Below are positions 24,047 through 37,842 of a stretch of 64,000 bases of DNA, piece after piece. Under the pieces are notes generated by a model. The model searched no databases. It was not told the origin of the DNA and worked only from the letters and a program-made list of their open reading frames with translations. The DNA comes from Polytrichum commune (taxonomy: Eukaryota; Streptophyta; Polytrichopsida; Polytrichales; Polytrichaceae), in the NCBI GenBank assembly GCA_950295325.1, contig OX485804.1, positions 56,172,001 to 56,236,000 on the forward strand, written 5' to 3'. A program made the position numbers and the translations under genes. Numbering within the stretch: position 1 is the first letter of the stretch; every line of letters begins with the position of its first letter.

Positions 24047-27000
24047 ATGTCTTACGCCGCAAGTGGTGCGGCATCGCTGCATTACGTAGCTCGTAGTCTT
24101 GCTGCATCCACTACGAGCTCCTCCTCACGATCCTCGCGATGTGCCGCCCGTCTGCCATCGTTTGTTCGCAGGGTTTCGGGCTGCTCTTCACTCGTGAAGA
24201 ACGTGTCACCATTCCATCTTCATCCTCACCCACGACACCGAAGGCGCGCCGTCCTATTGTTCTCCGCACCCCGTGCAGAGACAGGTGCGATAATTTCTTG
24301 CTACAACAAAAGTTTTTGGCTTAGAATTGAATTCGGCTTCACGAATTGGGGGTTGAGGGTCATGTGTTGCTGTTGATGATCTGACATCGGGTGGTACTAT
24401 TTGTTTAGGCATAAATTGGAACCTTAAGAATCTGAGAATGTAGGCATTGACTCTGCAAATGAGAACAGGTGCATGCCCGTGCAGAGACAGGTTCGAGAAT
24501 TTCTTGCCTCAATAACAGTTTTGGCTTAGAATTGAATTCGGCTTCACGAATTGGGGGTTGAGGGTCATGTGTTGCTGTTGATGATCTGACATCGGGTGGT
24601 ACTATTTGTTTAGGCATAAATTGGAACCTTAAGAATCCGAGAATGTAGGCATTGACTCTGCAAATCAGAACAGATGATGCATGCGCAACGATTTCTCGTG
24701 TCCCTGACTTTGGTGTTTCTGTTTTGGAGGACAGCATCATCTTCGTCTCTTAGTACATCGACAGAAATGGGGCGGGCAATTAAAGAGGCGCCATATGGAT
24801 CATGGAAGTCGCCCTTAACAGCCGAATTCGTGTCGGGCTCATCCAAGAAATTTGGGGGAGTAGCTGTTGATGGCGAAGGCCACGTGATTTGGCTCGAAGG
24901 TCGCCCTTCCGAATCAGGGTGAGAAATAAGAACAGTATCTTTCTGTGGACAGTAGTTTTCTTTGTATAGCATTAGATAGCGTACTTGCTTTTGAAGAGTT
25001 GGAGAGTGAATTATGTTTCTGGATATATGTAAGCATTGGGCAGTAGCCATATCTACTGCATATATACTTCCATTTGGGGGTCTCAATGTCAGTTGGGGAT
25101 TTAATAAAAACGGGGGCACAAGAAGCAGAGAAGAAACAAATCTCCTATTGGTCGCCAGCTCGTTTAACCCTATGAACCACAGGAAGGAAGCACCACTTGC
25201 GGGTGAACTTGAATTGACATGTGGGTAGGTGCCGGTAGTGATTAGGGAAAATTGCTCCGAAGTAAATTAGTCACCTCAACATTTTAGATGCTTCAGAAAA
25301 TGGAAGGTTGTTGTCAAGTAGGTTAGCCGCCCTAACAGTTTATGTCTTGAGAAACGGAAGAAGATTGGTTGTCTGCATACTCATAAGAGAGCAAACTTCT
25401 TCAAGAGGACTTCTCCTTTACACCCAGTGAAATGACACAAGGTTGCACTTGAGCCATGTGACCAGGAAATACTTTACTTTTGTTATGACGTGGCTCCTCT
25501 TGTTCTTTGCTTTTGCTAAATCTTTTTGGCATGGGAGAGGGGTACTAGTGCTAATGTATCGAGTTTCGATAGGGGACTCAACAAACAAATATTTTGGCAG
25601 CTTCTCTGTGGCTTTGCACCCTCTAAACATACTTTATTGTAAGTGCAGCCGCTCAGTGTTGGTGAGAGAAGGAGCCCAACCAGGGACTTTGGAGGACATC
25701 ACTCCAGCAGGCTTCAACGTGCGAACTGTTGTGCATGAGTATGGTGGAGGGGCCTTCAAAGTGCAAGGAGACACTGTTGTTTTCTCCAACTATGCAGACC
25801 AAAGGTTATATAAGCAATCCCTAGACGGAGGTGCGTTTCAAGCTCAAACTATGTTTTCTCTCTGTACAGAGGAGTGATTGTTATTGACACAAAACAAGAT
25901 GGCTTATGAGATTGGTGGTTGGCTGCTGGCTAATGTGCATGAATCAATGAGTTGTGGTGCTCGGAGACTCTAACTATTCATTGTATTAAAATATTGAGCA
26001 CACCAGCATGGACTTTATTCCACAGCCTGCAGTTTTAGCTATGGATCATGTGATGAATATGTCTCGATGTATTTAAACATTTATCTATGTATGGCCATCT
26101 CATATAGTTGATTTTTGGTACGATACAACCGTTTGCAAGGTGGCAAGTATTTTACTTGAGGGTGTGATCTTTGGCTGGTCAGATCGGACTCCGATTGCAC
26201 TTACTCCAGCCTACGCAAACAAGGCAGTGCGCTATGCAGATGGGGAGTTTGACTCACAGTTCAATCGAATCATAATCGTGCGTGAAGGTAAGGATTATTG
26301 GCTGTTTTCATGTTTGCATAACATTTTCAAACCTATAAGGTTGAACTGACGGTCTGGTCTTGCAAGTTCTGGGATATTTTGAAGCATTGAGGGTATATTT
26401 TACTCAATATTTGTCTATGTTTCAACTAAATTCAGTTGTTAATGTAGAGGAAGTAAGTCCTTCCAGAATTGGTTGTTGAAGCAATGCGCTTTAAAGCTTG
26501 CGCCTGTGGTGATTGCAATCGGCTTCTCTGTGCAGTGTAGTTACTTTTTCATCAAGTTCAATGCTCAATCTTTGAATTGAACCATCTATCGTGGTTACTT
26601 GTGAAGTCAAAGTCATTCTATCCACATTGGGAGGGTTTCATTGATGTAGGTGAATACTTCTGTCATTGCCACGGCATAGTAGCTGTTGAGCAGGTGGGAT
26701 ATTTTGAGACCATCTGTATTTACGCATTTGTGCCATGCCATTTCCTTGTGTTACAGATGGTCGCCAAGAGGGAGTTGAGGCAGTGAATGAAATTGTAGCC
26801 GTGGGGCTTAATGGCGATGCTAATACTGGTCTGCCCATCAATTCTTTAAAGATTTCTTTGTTTTGCTTTTGTCCCTTAGGTCTTCATTATTCTTGAGTCA
26901 TTGTGGTTTCATTGTTGATATGTGTCCTGCTCTCAATATGTGTATTCCCTGTGTAAAGCCATGGACAATGGGAGATTTTCAACTACCACTTTCTGTAGCT

Positions 27001-30000
27001 TAGGTGAATTGGCTTATATTGTGTATTTCAAAGTATTAGCATTGCATGTTGATTGCTGCACTGCAAAGAGCATTGACAGTATCACGAGACACGATATTGA
27101 TGTGTGATATCCTTTTTGTGGTTTTCCTTGGCAGAGCCCAAAGTTCTTGTGAAAGGGAATGATTTCTACATGTTTCCAAGGCTGAGCCCAAACGGCCAGC
27201 ATCTCGCCTGGATGGAGTGGTCTCACCCAAACCTACCATGGGATCGAACCTCTATCTGGGTCGGCGAAGTCTCAAGTAGTGGGTATGTGTGTCCGTTTTG
27301 CCCAACTTTAGGAAACCTTTTTATGGCTGAACAGAATGTACAAGCCATTGAAGTCCTTGTTAAGAATTTAGATCCTTATATAGGTTGATGCATTTAGTTA
27401 AAATGTTTAATATGCCTTGAAGATGCTTAGGAACTATGGGGGCTCGTTGCTGTCAAATAGCTAGGCAGCTTTTGATGGGTGATATAGCCTGTTGGAATGA
27501 TCTTGAGAAGGGCTATAACATAGAGTTTCATCATTTGAGTGAGAATCGAGCTAAGATGTGAACATCACAAGAACATTATGTAGTCCATTCTTGATTATAG
27601 CCAATTCATAATATAGCCTGTTCATGCATCAGTAATAGTCCTCCTATCATTTATATATCATTATGTATACATGATTTACTTTTACTTCAGGACTAACTCT
27701 ACTATCATTCTATATGGCATAATGATAGGCAATTTTGTAAGGGAACAGTTATTTGACTGTAATCTATGGTTGAGCAGGGATATAACAAATCCAATCTGTG
27801 TGGCTGGAGGTGATGCGAATGTTGTTGAGGCCCCTTGTGAGCCAAGGTGGTCACCACAAGGTGGGAGTAGGTCTGTGTGTGAATGATGGTTGTAGAGTGC
27901 CTTTGTTGTAAAAGGGTTGGATGTGTTTGGGCTATGATATCTAATGTGATATAATATATATTGTCTTGACATGTTCAGGTTTTGTTGTATCCTAACTAGA
28001 TGTTTGTTTCTCAAAATGCTCTAGCCATGGTGTGTATACCAAGGTCACTCTTCTTGAAACCCTTTAAGACGTGTGTGTTGCTGTTTTCTGTGTTGCAATT
28101 TATTGTGCTCATAGTATGTCTGTTGGAATTGCAGGTGACCTTGTCTTTGTGTCGGACAGGGGTAGTGGATTCTGGAACCTTTATTTGTGGGTATGTGTCT
28201 TCCGTTGGCACACATTTTTTTAGAAATGTAAACACTACATTAGCATTAAGAAAATTTTCATTTACTCCTCACACATTCGAGTATGTGTGCCATCAGCACT
28301 GTAAATTCAGTTGATATAGCAATCCATGTAAGAATGTCTCTTGGACTCTACTTGAGACATTAAGAGATATTTAGTGCATGTGATATGCATTTGACATGCA
28401 AAGTGGTGAAAATTTTCTCATCCCAAGCCTTTGTATTTTTGCATCAGAGTGGTGCTGGGAAGAAAGTGCAACCTCTGTGCCTGATGGATGCGGAGTTTTC
28501 TAGGCCTGCTTGGGTTTTTGGCCAATCTTCATACTCCTTTCTTGATGGCTCTGACAACCAGATGATCTGTACTTACAGGCAAATGCCACTCTTTCCTCAA
28601 GTCTCTACTTGTTTGAATGTCTCCTAATCTTTTTTGGCTCTTAGTATGCTTTTTTTGCAACGGATACTACTGATTATAAGCAGGTCATAAGTAGTGGTCT
28701 GATTTAAGACCCAATTGTTTTGATCACTCATTTGATTCTAAACTTGAAGTGGATTTGAACCTGCAACCCTTGAGAATATTGTTGTATGATATGGGATAGG
28801 TAGATTCTCATTTAGCAATCTGGTCATTATTTTAAATTGGGCTGTATTTCATTTTCTGACGTGATCTGGTTATCTTCATTCAGGCAACGTGGTGTTTCTC
28901 ATTTAGCAATGCTGGACCTTTCAACTGGCGTGTTGTCACCAATCAAGACAAGATTTACTGATATCTATGGGCTTGTATGATGTCACAAACATCTCAATAT
29001 ATTGGAATTGGAGGGTGATTTTTATGTAAAGGCCTTTGTTTATCCAATATTAAGTTTTATATAACCATGTCGACACATACAATAGATGTGAATATCAGGC
29101 AATGTGATGGTCAAACATTAATTGGAGCAGGCACTTTACACTATTGGTCAAGTTTCTTGCTCCCAATATCTAGTAGAGTTTACTGTCGCTTTTGTACTAT
29201 TGCTAAATAGTAAGGTGCATGTGATCTTGACAGTGTACAGAAGGCAACAATGTCTACCTCAATGCTGGCTCAGCTGTTGACACACTATCGCTTGTGAAGG
29301 TAAGTGACACTTGAGATCAATCATTTTCAGTAGAATATTGGTCAGTATCTTGAGCTTTTGCTTCCAATTTCTCTGCCACAATAAAAGTTATCCGTAATGT
29401 GGCAAAAGAGAGGATTCAAATCATGAGTTTTGGGGGAATCTTCATCAAATCAAATTTCTAGTATCCTCTATAAACTCCTAAAAATGAAAATCAAGCAAAT
29501 CTGAGATGTCGTTCAAGAAGAGAGGATTTCTGAGTTTTGGCCAAATCTTGTGTTTCTTGTGGGCTGAAGTGGGATCACCTTCTCTATTTGGATGAGTTGG
29601 TGTCACCTCTTGTTACTTCCAAGTCTAAAAGAAGGTTCATGATTTTAGGCCAAGGTGGCTCTTTTAGGACGAGCTGGTGTCACCTCTTGTTATTCAAAGT
29701 CTAGAAGAAGCTCCATGATATAAACTGAACTCATAAAATATAGAGATCCCCAAAGTGTCTTTACTTTCTGGATACACTCGTATACATTCCCAAACCTCAC
29801 TTAGAGGGTCAAATCTCCCTTTAAACACAAGGTTATTTCATGGATAACTCTAATGCTGGATCCCTTGTGGCCTTGTTTAGGCTTATGTATTTCTCACAAA
29901 GATGTATAACTTGTGGCTCAGGTCACTCTCGCTGCAAGCAAAATGGCAGCTGAAGAAACAACAGTGGTCTGGTCATCCCTTGGTATTGATGTATCTCAGT

Positions 30001-33000
30001 TTGAGCCATACATAAGCTCTCCCAGGGTTATTGAGTTTCCCACTAAAGTTGAGGGCGAGACTGCATTTGCCAATTTCTACCCTCCTGTGAATGGTGACTT
30101 TGTGGGTCAAACTGGAGAGCTTCCACCACTACTTGTGAGGAGCCATGGTATGTCAGATCTCAGTCTAATTTGGACGTCCTGGAGAGTTTATTGCGTAATG
30201 AATTTTTCCCATTTTTCTGAACCAGTGTTTGACTGGTATCGCCTTTCTTGATACCACTCGGGTATCTGAATGAGGCTTTATCACTTTTTTGACATTGGTA
30301 GGATATGGTTATTTGAGGATATTGTTATTTTTGGTACCATTTGGGTCTACATACCATGCAAAAAAGTATATACCTAGGTAAAGCTATCCTAGTATCAATA
30401 TGGTATCAATAGGATGGTATTTATCCAAATATTAGGGCTTGGGGTAAATGGTGTCTTCATAACCTTATTCATCATGGATGAAGGTGCTTCAGTGAAAACA
30501 AGTCGTCTGCAGGTTGACCTTGCTAGACTGATTTGGTGACCTTTCTAGACTAATTAGGGGTCTCTGATGTCATTTCCGGAGTCAAACAATCTTGAAATAG
30601 ATATTTCCAGGCTATAAAATAGTTTGCTGCATGTTCAGCTTCCTAATGGATGAGTTTATGTCGACACCTTGAATCCTTGGCCAAATAGTAACTCGGATAT
30701 TCAAAGCTTCACTCATCTTGCGATACCCACCAAGTATAAATATTCGATCGGTATTAAATTTTTGATACAAGTTGCGTAGGTTCTTTGAAATAATTATCAA
30801 TATCATGTATTAAGACCGTGCTTTCACCTATATATACCAGTCCAACTTTGTACTGAACCCCAATTGCTTGAATCAATGTACATTACAGGAGGACCAACAG
30901 CTGAGGCAAAAGCAAGTCTTGACCTTGCTGTTCAGTACTGGACTAGTCGAGGTTGGGCTTTTGCTGACGTCAATTATGGAGGAAGCACAGGTTGGTTATG
31001 GACAATCTTTTCATGATCTGATACTTAATTTTCAATTGTCTCCAATTTCTAAAGCTATTTCTAATTAGTGCCTTGACATACAGTGGGCTTAGGATTGTTG
31101 GATTTCTCTTACAAGAGTGAGTACTAAGTTCTGAAAAGCTTTAATTCTCTATGAGATGTACTCTGGCCCTTGATGAATTGGGCTCAATATGGACACAGGA
31201 TATGGCAGGGCATATCGGGAGCGACTTTATGGGAAATGGGGCATTGTGGATGTAAATGACTGTTGTAGTTGTGCTGAACATCTGGTACAATACCTGGGTG
31301 CTGATTTTACTGATGATATGCTATTTGAGGATTCTTTTTGATGTTTTCAAAGTAACAGTTATTCATAGCACAAATTTGTCTTACACTTATAGCCTGCAGC
31401 TTTAAAACTCAGGTCTTGCATCAGTCTTGAGATAGTATGGTTATTTATGCTTGACTAAAAGGTTGATTCACAAATGAAAGTTTTCTTAATAAGTAAGAAT
31501 AATATTGGATATGTCTTTGACAGGTAAGTACAGGAGAGGTTGACGGCAAGCGATTGTGCATTGATGGGCGCTCAGCAGGCGGTTACACCACCCTGGCTGC
31601 TCTTGTGTTCAGCAATACTTTTAATGCTGGGGCATCTCTATATGGGGTAAAATATTCGTTCTCTAGATTTTTGAGCTATGTATTTGGTTTTTTTAAGATC
31701 AGTGATGAGTGTTTGTGGGATGTTTGATGTAAAATTTATAGAATGATTTTAATCAGTGAGCTTGGTATGCAACAAGCTGCCAATCTTGGGTCCTTGTGCT
31801 ATGTTAAACAATGATACAGTGCTACAAACTTGAACAGTTCATTGTTGCACTAAAATCTTTGTTGGCGCATCAAATTTCTGAAACTTTCCTACTCTCGCGT
31901 TTGAACTTTGAGATGTTGGCACCTGGAACTTGTCCTAGTAATGTGCAGGGTGTTGCCTTGTGAATCTTTTAAAAGTCACTCTAATTTGACACCGAGAATA
32001 ACTGAATCCAAATCTGTCCCACTTGCATAGTCTTGATTTTGACTTAATCTTTGTTAGTGAACCGGGTATAGAGAAATGGGAAGAGGTTGAGCATTGCAGG
32101 TTTTAATAGTGAAGCTTTAAGCTGAATCGGTCTCTATGTGGTGGTTCATTTTTGACAGCTCAGCGATTTGACATGTTTTGAAGATGAAACTCACAAGTTT
32201 GAATCCCGCTACATTTCTACCCTCGTTGGTATGTTATGGAACTTTTAAAAGGTCTTCGTTCGGGTTTCATGTTTGCTTGATACCTGACAATGGGCATTTA
32301 TTTATCAGATGGTTGCATATTGTTCCTGATCTGGCTTGGGAAATGTGTAATGAGTAATGCCAGATTATAATATAGTATTGGGTTCAGTTTGCATGCCATG
32401 GGATGCCGGATGGAAGTTTCTTAATTGAAGTTGGTGACTTCTCAATAAGATAGGATTTTTTTCTAATTTCTTCTTGCAGGTACTGGCAACTTCAAGCAAA
32501 CACTTCATTCATGTCCCTTTGCTATGCAAATTATTGTCTATGCATTAGATTTCAGACAACTTCTTACAAATCACTTGTTTATTTTTTTAATATCCAGGGG
32601 GAGAGGACAAAAAAAAAACACTACGTGATCGGTCTCCCCTCTACTTTCTGGACAAGCTCTCATGTCCCATGATCCTCTTTCAGGGACTTGAAGATAAAGT
32701 ACGTCCTTTCTCTATCTGTTATATTGAACTTCAGCAGTGTGAGAAGCTGATAGCAACTGGGGCAACCTCAATACAGAGCTGACATACATCTCATTTTGTT
32801 GGCAAAGATGTATATAAATATACATATAAAGCTGTTGAGTTTCATTTAACACCCTTGAAGCAGGAAAGCACATATTTACAGGTGGAACTGAAGCTACAGT
32901 GGATGTTATACCCATTAACATTATCTGCTCATATAAAGATGAACTCCTTTTTTAACATTTTTGGTACCACTTGAACGCTTCTTATACATTATAAATTGTC

Positions 33001-33624
33001 AAATGTGGGGTGAAACTCCCTACCAAACCATGAGTTTCTGAGAGACTTTAAGGATAACTCTATTTGTGCAGAGGTCATTGACAACTTGCAATGCTTGTGT
33101 GGCCTATACAAGAAATGTGGGATAACTTTGTTATTGTCTGCAGGTAGTGCCACCCAACCAGGCAAGGTTGATTTATGAGGCAGTCAAGAGTAAGGGCCTC
33201 CCGGTAGCTCTTGTTGAGTACGAGGGTGAACAACATGGATTTCTGAAGGTCTTCGCTCTATTACCATTCAATACTCGAAAAACAAACCTTGTCTCCTGAT
33301 CAATTTAAGATTCATAACTGAACATAATTGAAGCCATGAGAACTTCCCACGTGTATGACTTTGTTTGACTGGAAATCTGCAGTCTGTTACATGGTTTGTC
33401 CTTGTCTTGTGTACTTTCCATGATACTAAAGCTTAGAGGTTGTGGAGATGCATTGATTCAGAACATGTGAAAATTTTAACTTCTGGTTGGGTGGGGTTAT
33501 TATTCAGGCTGAGAACATCTGCAACACACTGCAGCAAGAAATGGTGTTTTTTGCTTGTATGATAGGTGGATTCCAAGTTGCAGATGATGTAACTCCAGTC
33601 AAGGTGGACAATTTTGACAAGTGA
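24047..33624 (+). CDS. prolyl oligopeptidase (S9) family serine peptidase, probably organelle-targeted
   Basis: Nineteen exons join in frame to 761 residues: 24047-24284, 24735-24918, 25649-25830, 26183-26287, 26757-26828, 27135-27282, 27778-27860, 28135-28190, 28448-28578, 28884-28974, 29234-29299, 29922-30147, 30889-30990, 31199-31284, 31524-31646, 32159-32228, 32598-32698, 33144-33248, 33508-33624. All introns are GT-AG except one GC-AG (28579-28883). The protein follows the plant family of Arabidopsis At5g36210 (from memory): a propeller-like N-terminal part ([29 protein letters not shown]) and a C-terminal alpha/beta hydrolase ([21 protein letters not shown]). The catalytic triad is Ser607 in GRSAGG, Asp687 in GLEDK and His719 in GEQHGF. 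The first 80 residues are Ser/Ala/Arg-rich with few acids, like a plastid or mitochondrial transit peptide. The family cleaves short peptides; the substrate here is unknown. The gene looks intact. Confidence 0.95.
24271..24674 (+). repeat. 206-bp tandem duplication across the exon 1 splice donor of the S9 gene
   Basis: CCGTGCAGAGACAGG at 24271 recurs at 24477, and the following 190 or so bases are nearly identical (GGCTTAGAATTGAATTCGGC, GACATCGGGTGGTACTATTT). The duplicated unit covers the last 14 bases of coding exon 1, its GT donor and the start of intron 1. Both copies therefore offer an ACAG|GT donor. The reading-frame-consistent model uses the first donor (24285) and an acceptor after 24734. 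Confidence 0.8.
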
Positions 33625-34289
33625 GCATTCTTAGAGAGGGTCAAGTGCTTAAATAATGTACTTCCTTGCCCTGCCCCAGAGGCAATCAGCTTTGGTACTT
33701 CTAGAAAGAAACCTTAGAGATCTGTTGTACCTTAGACCATTTTCCTTGTGAGTTTGCAATAACTCGTATGAACTTCTGAATCATATAAGGAAAGTTGCAG
33801 TACTGTTCACCTTACAAACAGATTGTAAGAACGAGTGATCTGGTTTGAATCACTCAACAGAACTAGGAGGCCAGTAACCCCATGACTTATGAGTTATGGA
33901 GGAAGTAATTTTGAGGTTATTTACCTGTGATTGTATGCTGCAACACATCACAAGTTCTAGATTTTTTGTCTGCAACAGTGACTAATTATACATTCTAATA
34001 TAAGAGTGTGTAGTATACATCTCTTATGATGAATTTTGGAAGTTGTATGCTTTGGAAATATATATTTGGACATCATGGAATTTGAAGCTGAATGAACTAG
34101 GTGTATGTGTGCATTAGATTTTCCCAACATTTGGACTCTTGAACATCAAAGGATTTCCAATTTATCAAGTTAGTGTTCTATTATGAAGTTCTTCGCCATC
34201 ATGAAGCTCAATACGTGTTCTCACAAAACTTTGCAACCTAAATGCTTAGAGTCTTTCAAGCCTCATAATCACCCATTCTTAAGCAAAAT
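33625..34289. other. 3' flank of the S9 gene
   Basis: Probable 3' UTR followed by intergenic DNA. Nothing else recognised. Confidence 0.4.
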
Positions 34290-34620
34290 TACACTAAAAT
34301 GGATATTTAGTGTTTGATACACTAAATACGAACACATACAGGAAATGTCAGATTTACCCAAAAAGATCAGATTGGTTGCATGGACACTATAGAACATTAA
34401 CACATCTACTTAGTATTAAATTACACCAACAATAAAAAGTTCTAACAGTGTGTAACTCCAAATAGTAAGTGACACTAAATACCATAAATGGTATAGTAGG
34501 AAAAAGAGGGGGGGGGAGGGTAGCGGAACATCTCATAATGACATGCTCTGAGATTTCATGGTGCATGAAATCTGTGCAAATAGTTATGGTTGGCGTAATG
34601 GAAATGACACCAACATGGAT
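34290..34620. mobile_element. family C MITE with flanking repeat, also present at 63637-64000
   Basis: The MITE portion runs from ACACTAAAATGGATATTTAG to GACACTAAATACCATAAATG. Beyond its end, similarity to the window's right edge continues through a poly-G tract and CGGAACATCTCATAATGACA to AATGACACCAAC. The MITE therefore lies inside, or at the edge of, a longer dispersed repeat. Confidence 0.6.
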
Positions 34621-36269
34621 GTTTCAAGAGTAAGTGTGCTTCATAAGGAATCATCTCTTTGCTAAGTCATTGATGATAAAAGATTTATGTTTGGTCGTTG
34701 TTATCTCGTTCGGTAACATTGGCGATGGCACTAGCCAAGCGTAAACACTATGTGCACTACAACGAACAAGTTAGGAATTGCTCCTAATCATGTAATTCCC
34801 AAGGAACACTTACCTCGAATTTCACATTTAATCATGTATGTCACTTAATTAAATGGTGTTGTATTTTGTGGATGTACTGCAACACCATACAATACTAGTG
34901 CTACAATACATACATATGCATAGTTGCACTCTTACATTACAAAAATATAACTCCTATATTATGTACGCACCATATACATTACTGTAGTTCATTGGACATA
35001 TGATGCAAGAACTTCATCTCACATACAGATTTTACCATACATATAATGCTTGGAGTGACAAACAATATGGTGCCTAGGTTACAAAAATGTACTCAATGGC
35101 AAGTTTATAAACGACATAATGAATCAACAAAAGTAGGCTTGTGCACATCCAAATACTATGAGGTCTATCTAAAAGGCCACCTCAACCCTCATTGCGCTAC
35201 TGCTCTCATCACAAATGATTCACACATTCAAGCAGTTTCCATACTACATGCATATTCATCCTCACTACCTACATGATGCACCTCAAATCAGGAGTTCTCT
35301 GATTGTTTAAGGAAGAGGGTGTGAATCATGGCAATGCATCCACAATTCGAGTGTCGACTTATAGACGTGGGTGTGGCACATACATCTTGGGCCTTTGTCA
35401 CAAGGCCTCCATGTGTTCAACAAGGGTACTTTCTCAATTTGACTCTTCTACACCAATCAGTGGCTCTATTGCTTCATACATGACTCTCTAAGACCTTGTA
35501 TTCTTTTGGATTATCACAAACCATCTAGCTTCGTCTACGCAAGGAAATTATACTTGTGACACACAAAAATATACAGCCCAGCTAATCTTCAACTAGCTGA
35601 AAATTTTCGAGTGAAATGAATGCATTGGATGATAATCATTCAAGTAGGGATAAGCATCTCCAGATGGTAATTTTCTCTTCATAAATAGTGAATACGTGTT
35701 AACAATCATTTGTGCTAAAACAACAAAAAATAATAAGAAAAATGTGAGTTGAAAGAAAAAAGTAAATGGATCATCATACCATTGTTATACCACGATGTTC
35801 TGTAAGAGGCTCCAGGTAATTTCTAGTTTGAAGTTCACATGCAAGTTCTGTGCATCTTTTAAGCAAGAGTTTGTTTGATGTGAGACCTATACTTATGGGA
35901 TGGCCACTTTCTTTTCTAATATCTATTCTTGACCTATACATTAATAAAGGTGCTTGGTTTTTCTGAGGAAGTGTGCCCAACTTTAGAAACTTATAGAACC
36001 AAATATTTTGCAATTAAAGTTCAACACCACAATATCTATTAGATTTGTTTAAAAATCATCCTACGCCCTAAAGAATATAAGTCTCTCTAATGTTCAGACC
36101 TTGAGCCCATCAAGAGACCCCATCCCGTTTCATTAAGTTTGAGGATCCATTGAACCATTGTTTCAAACAACTTTCAATCAAGTCAATTTTCTACTCTATT
36201 GATGTCAAAACAAAGTGATAAAAACTGAATTATAGATGGCCACAAATAAGGAAAAAAATTGACTTCAAA
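34621..36269. other. intergenic, nothing recognised
   Basis: AT-rich; the open frames here are short and unsupported. Confidence 0.4.
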
Positions 36270-36570
36270 TTTGAAGTGTAGTGAATATGCGAATTTATTG
36301 AAAGGACCCAATTTTTTTGGGACCCATGAAATATAATTGACATAGTCCAAAATCATTAAACCGGCCCACATTGCTGAATAATGTTGTGAAGTACGTGATT
36401 GAATAACTTATACATATTTGATCAGGTCAAGGTTGCAATTGTGGTTATCATGCAAGGAGGGCTACCACAAGCTCTTTAAAAAATTGGAGTTTACATTCGT
36501 ATCCCCATGCACCGAGTGGGGGAACAGTTGTTTGCAAGCTTAGTTGCATTCGCCTTCCTACGACCACCAC
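36270..36570. repeat. one arm of a diverged inverted repeat (partner 40930-41225)
   Basis: Words such as GCGAATTTATTGAA, TTGACATAGTCCA, GCAAGGAGGGCT(A/G)CCACAAGCTC and GCACCGAGTGGGGG recur in reverse complement at 40930-41225. The arms are about 4.4 kb apart and enclose the pogo-like cluster. No coding capacity was recognised. Confidence 0.55.
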
Positions 36571-37028
36571 ACTAAATATGATATTTAGGGCCACTTTACA
36601 CTACGGTGGAGAAGTGCACCGGTAGGTCAAGAATTTTAGCCCAAAACATAGTTATTTGAGGCGAGGGATGGTATGCCGGAGAAAATGAAAAGACAATTGA
36701 AAAAATACCTTAGGAAGTCTTGACCGGCACCTCAAGTGTAACCACTTAGAGAAGATGTGTATCGGACAACTTCGCCAAGAGGAGAAGTCCACCGGACTAC
36801 TTCACAAAACGGTCATATCCAGCCATAATAGAAACCGTACCCCCAAAATGACCATTGTATTCAAAATTTGTATTGATCAAACAATAAATTTATATGGAAA
36901 TGTTTTAGAACTTCTTTCATGACAAGAATTTATTTGAAAATGTTCCACATGTAAATACATCCAAATTAAGGTAAATAAGTAGGTAACCTTATCTTCTAAT
37001 TGATTTTAAAAGAATTTACATGTTGGTA
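36571..37028. other. intergenic, nothing recognised
   Basis: No supported gene. Confidence 0.4.
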
Positions 37029-37765
37029 TAGTCCAACCTCGTTAATACAACACTCGTTTATATGACACCCTCGATATTACGACACATTTTTACGAGACCA
37101 AAAAATTTAGTTCAAAACTCCCTCTTTTATACGACTACAACACTTGATAATGCAACATTTAGAATCTCCGTTTTGTCATATTAAAGAGGTAGTTAATCCT
37201 CGAATTCCTTTCATCTATATTATGTACATCTAAAATACATCCATTTTCACTTGGGAACTACTTGGGAACTTCACTTATTGTTGGGAACTTAATGGAAATT
37301 AGGGTTACTTGTGTAGAATGGACATGGTTAGGGTGAGAGTGGCCTCCTGCCTAGTATGTTGCCTTGTACACGGGTGACAAAGTATCACCAATGTCTTGAT
37401 GCTAAACGTCATGCATCATTGTTGTCTAGTTTCTTATTAGAGAACTCTTTCTATTTTTTGTGTTAATGAAATTATTAGTCTCCAAAAGTTAGATGGGGAT
37501 TTAGATAAGATGACAGCTGCTAACTTGGGTAGGCAACACCAAAGATCTTTGGACTCTTATTTGAAGAGTTCTTGAGAATATTTGTATTTGTTAGGAGTTA
37601 TAAGTTATTATTTCATACCATCTATATTGCTTAAACTCGTTGTATATATTTTTAAGCTCATATTACTTATGTTTTCGTATTCCCTCAATAATATGACAAC
37701 TTTACATCATTTGTCATATTAATGATATTAATGAGAAGACGACACCTCGATAATACGATTTTTTG
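37029..37765 (+). mobile_element. pogo/Tigger-like element, family 2, internally deleted
   Basis: The left end, TAGTCCAACCTCGTTAATAC, is preceded by TA (37027-37028) and followed by subterminal repeats of the ACGACACTCG type. The interior (about 37390-37575) encodes only the C-terminal tail of a transposase, with changes, ending in QRSLDSYL and a stop. Related copies are 41699-42555 (minus) and the end fragment at 45937. The right terminus is not clear: similarity ends near 37765 without a matching inverted end. Non-autonomous. Confidence 0.65.
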
Positions 37766-37842
37766 TGTTTCTCAAAAATTCGACTGCCGGTAACTTCAAA
37801 CCTGAGCCAGATTCTTCACTCCCACACTGACGCAGAAGATTA

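Noticed and set aside
23435..24107. Two long minus-strand open frames upstream of the S9 gene
   Set aside because: They are created by the GA-rich tandem duplication (Ser/Pro/Leu runs) and overlap the start of the real gene.
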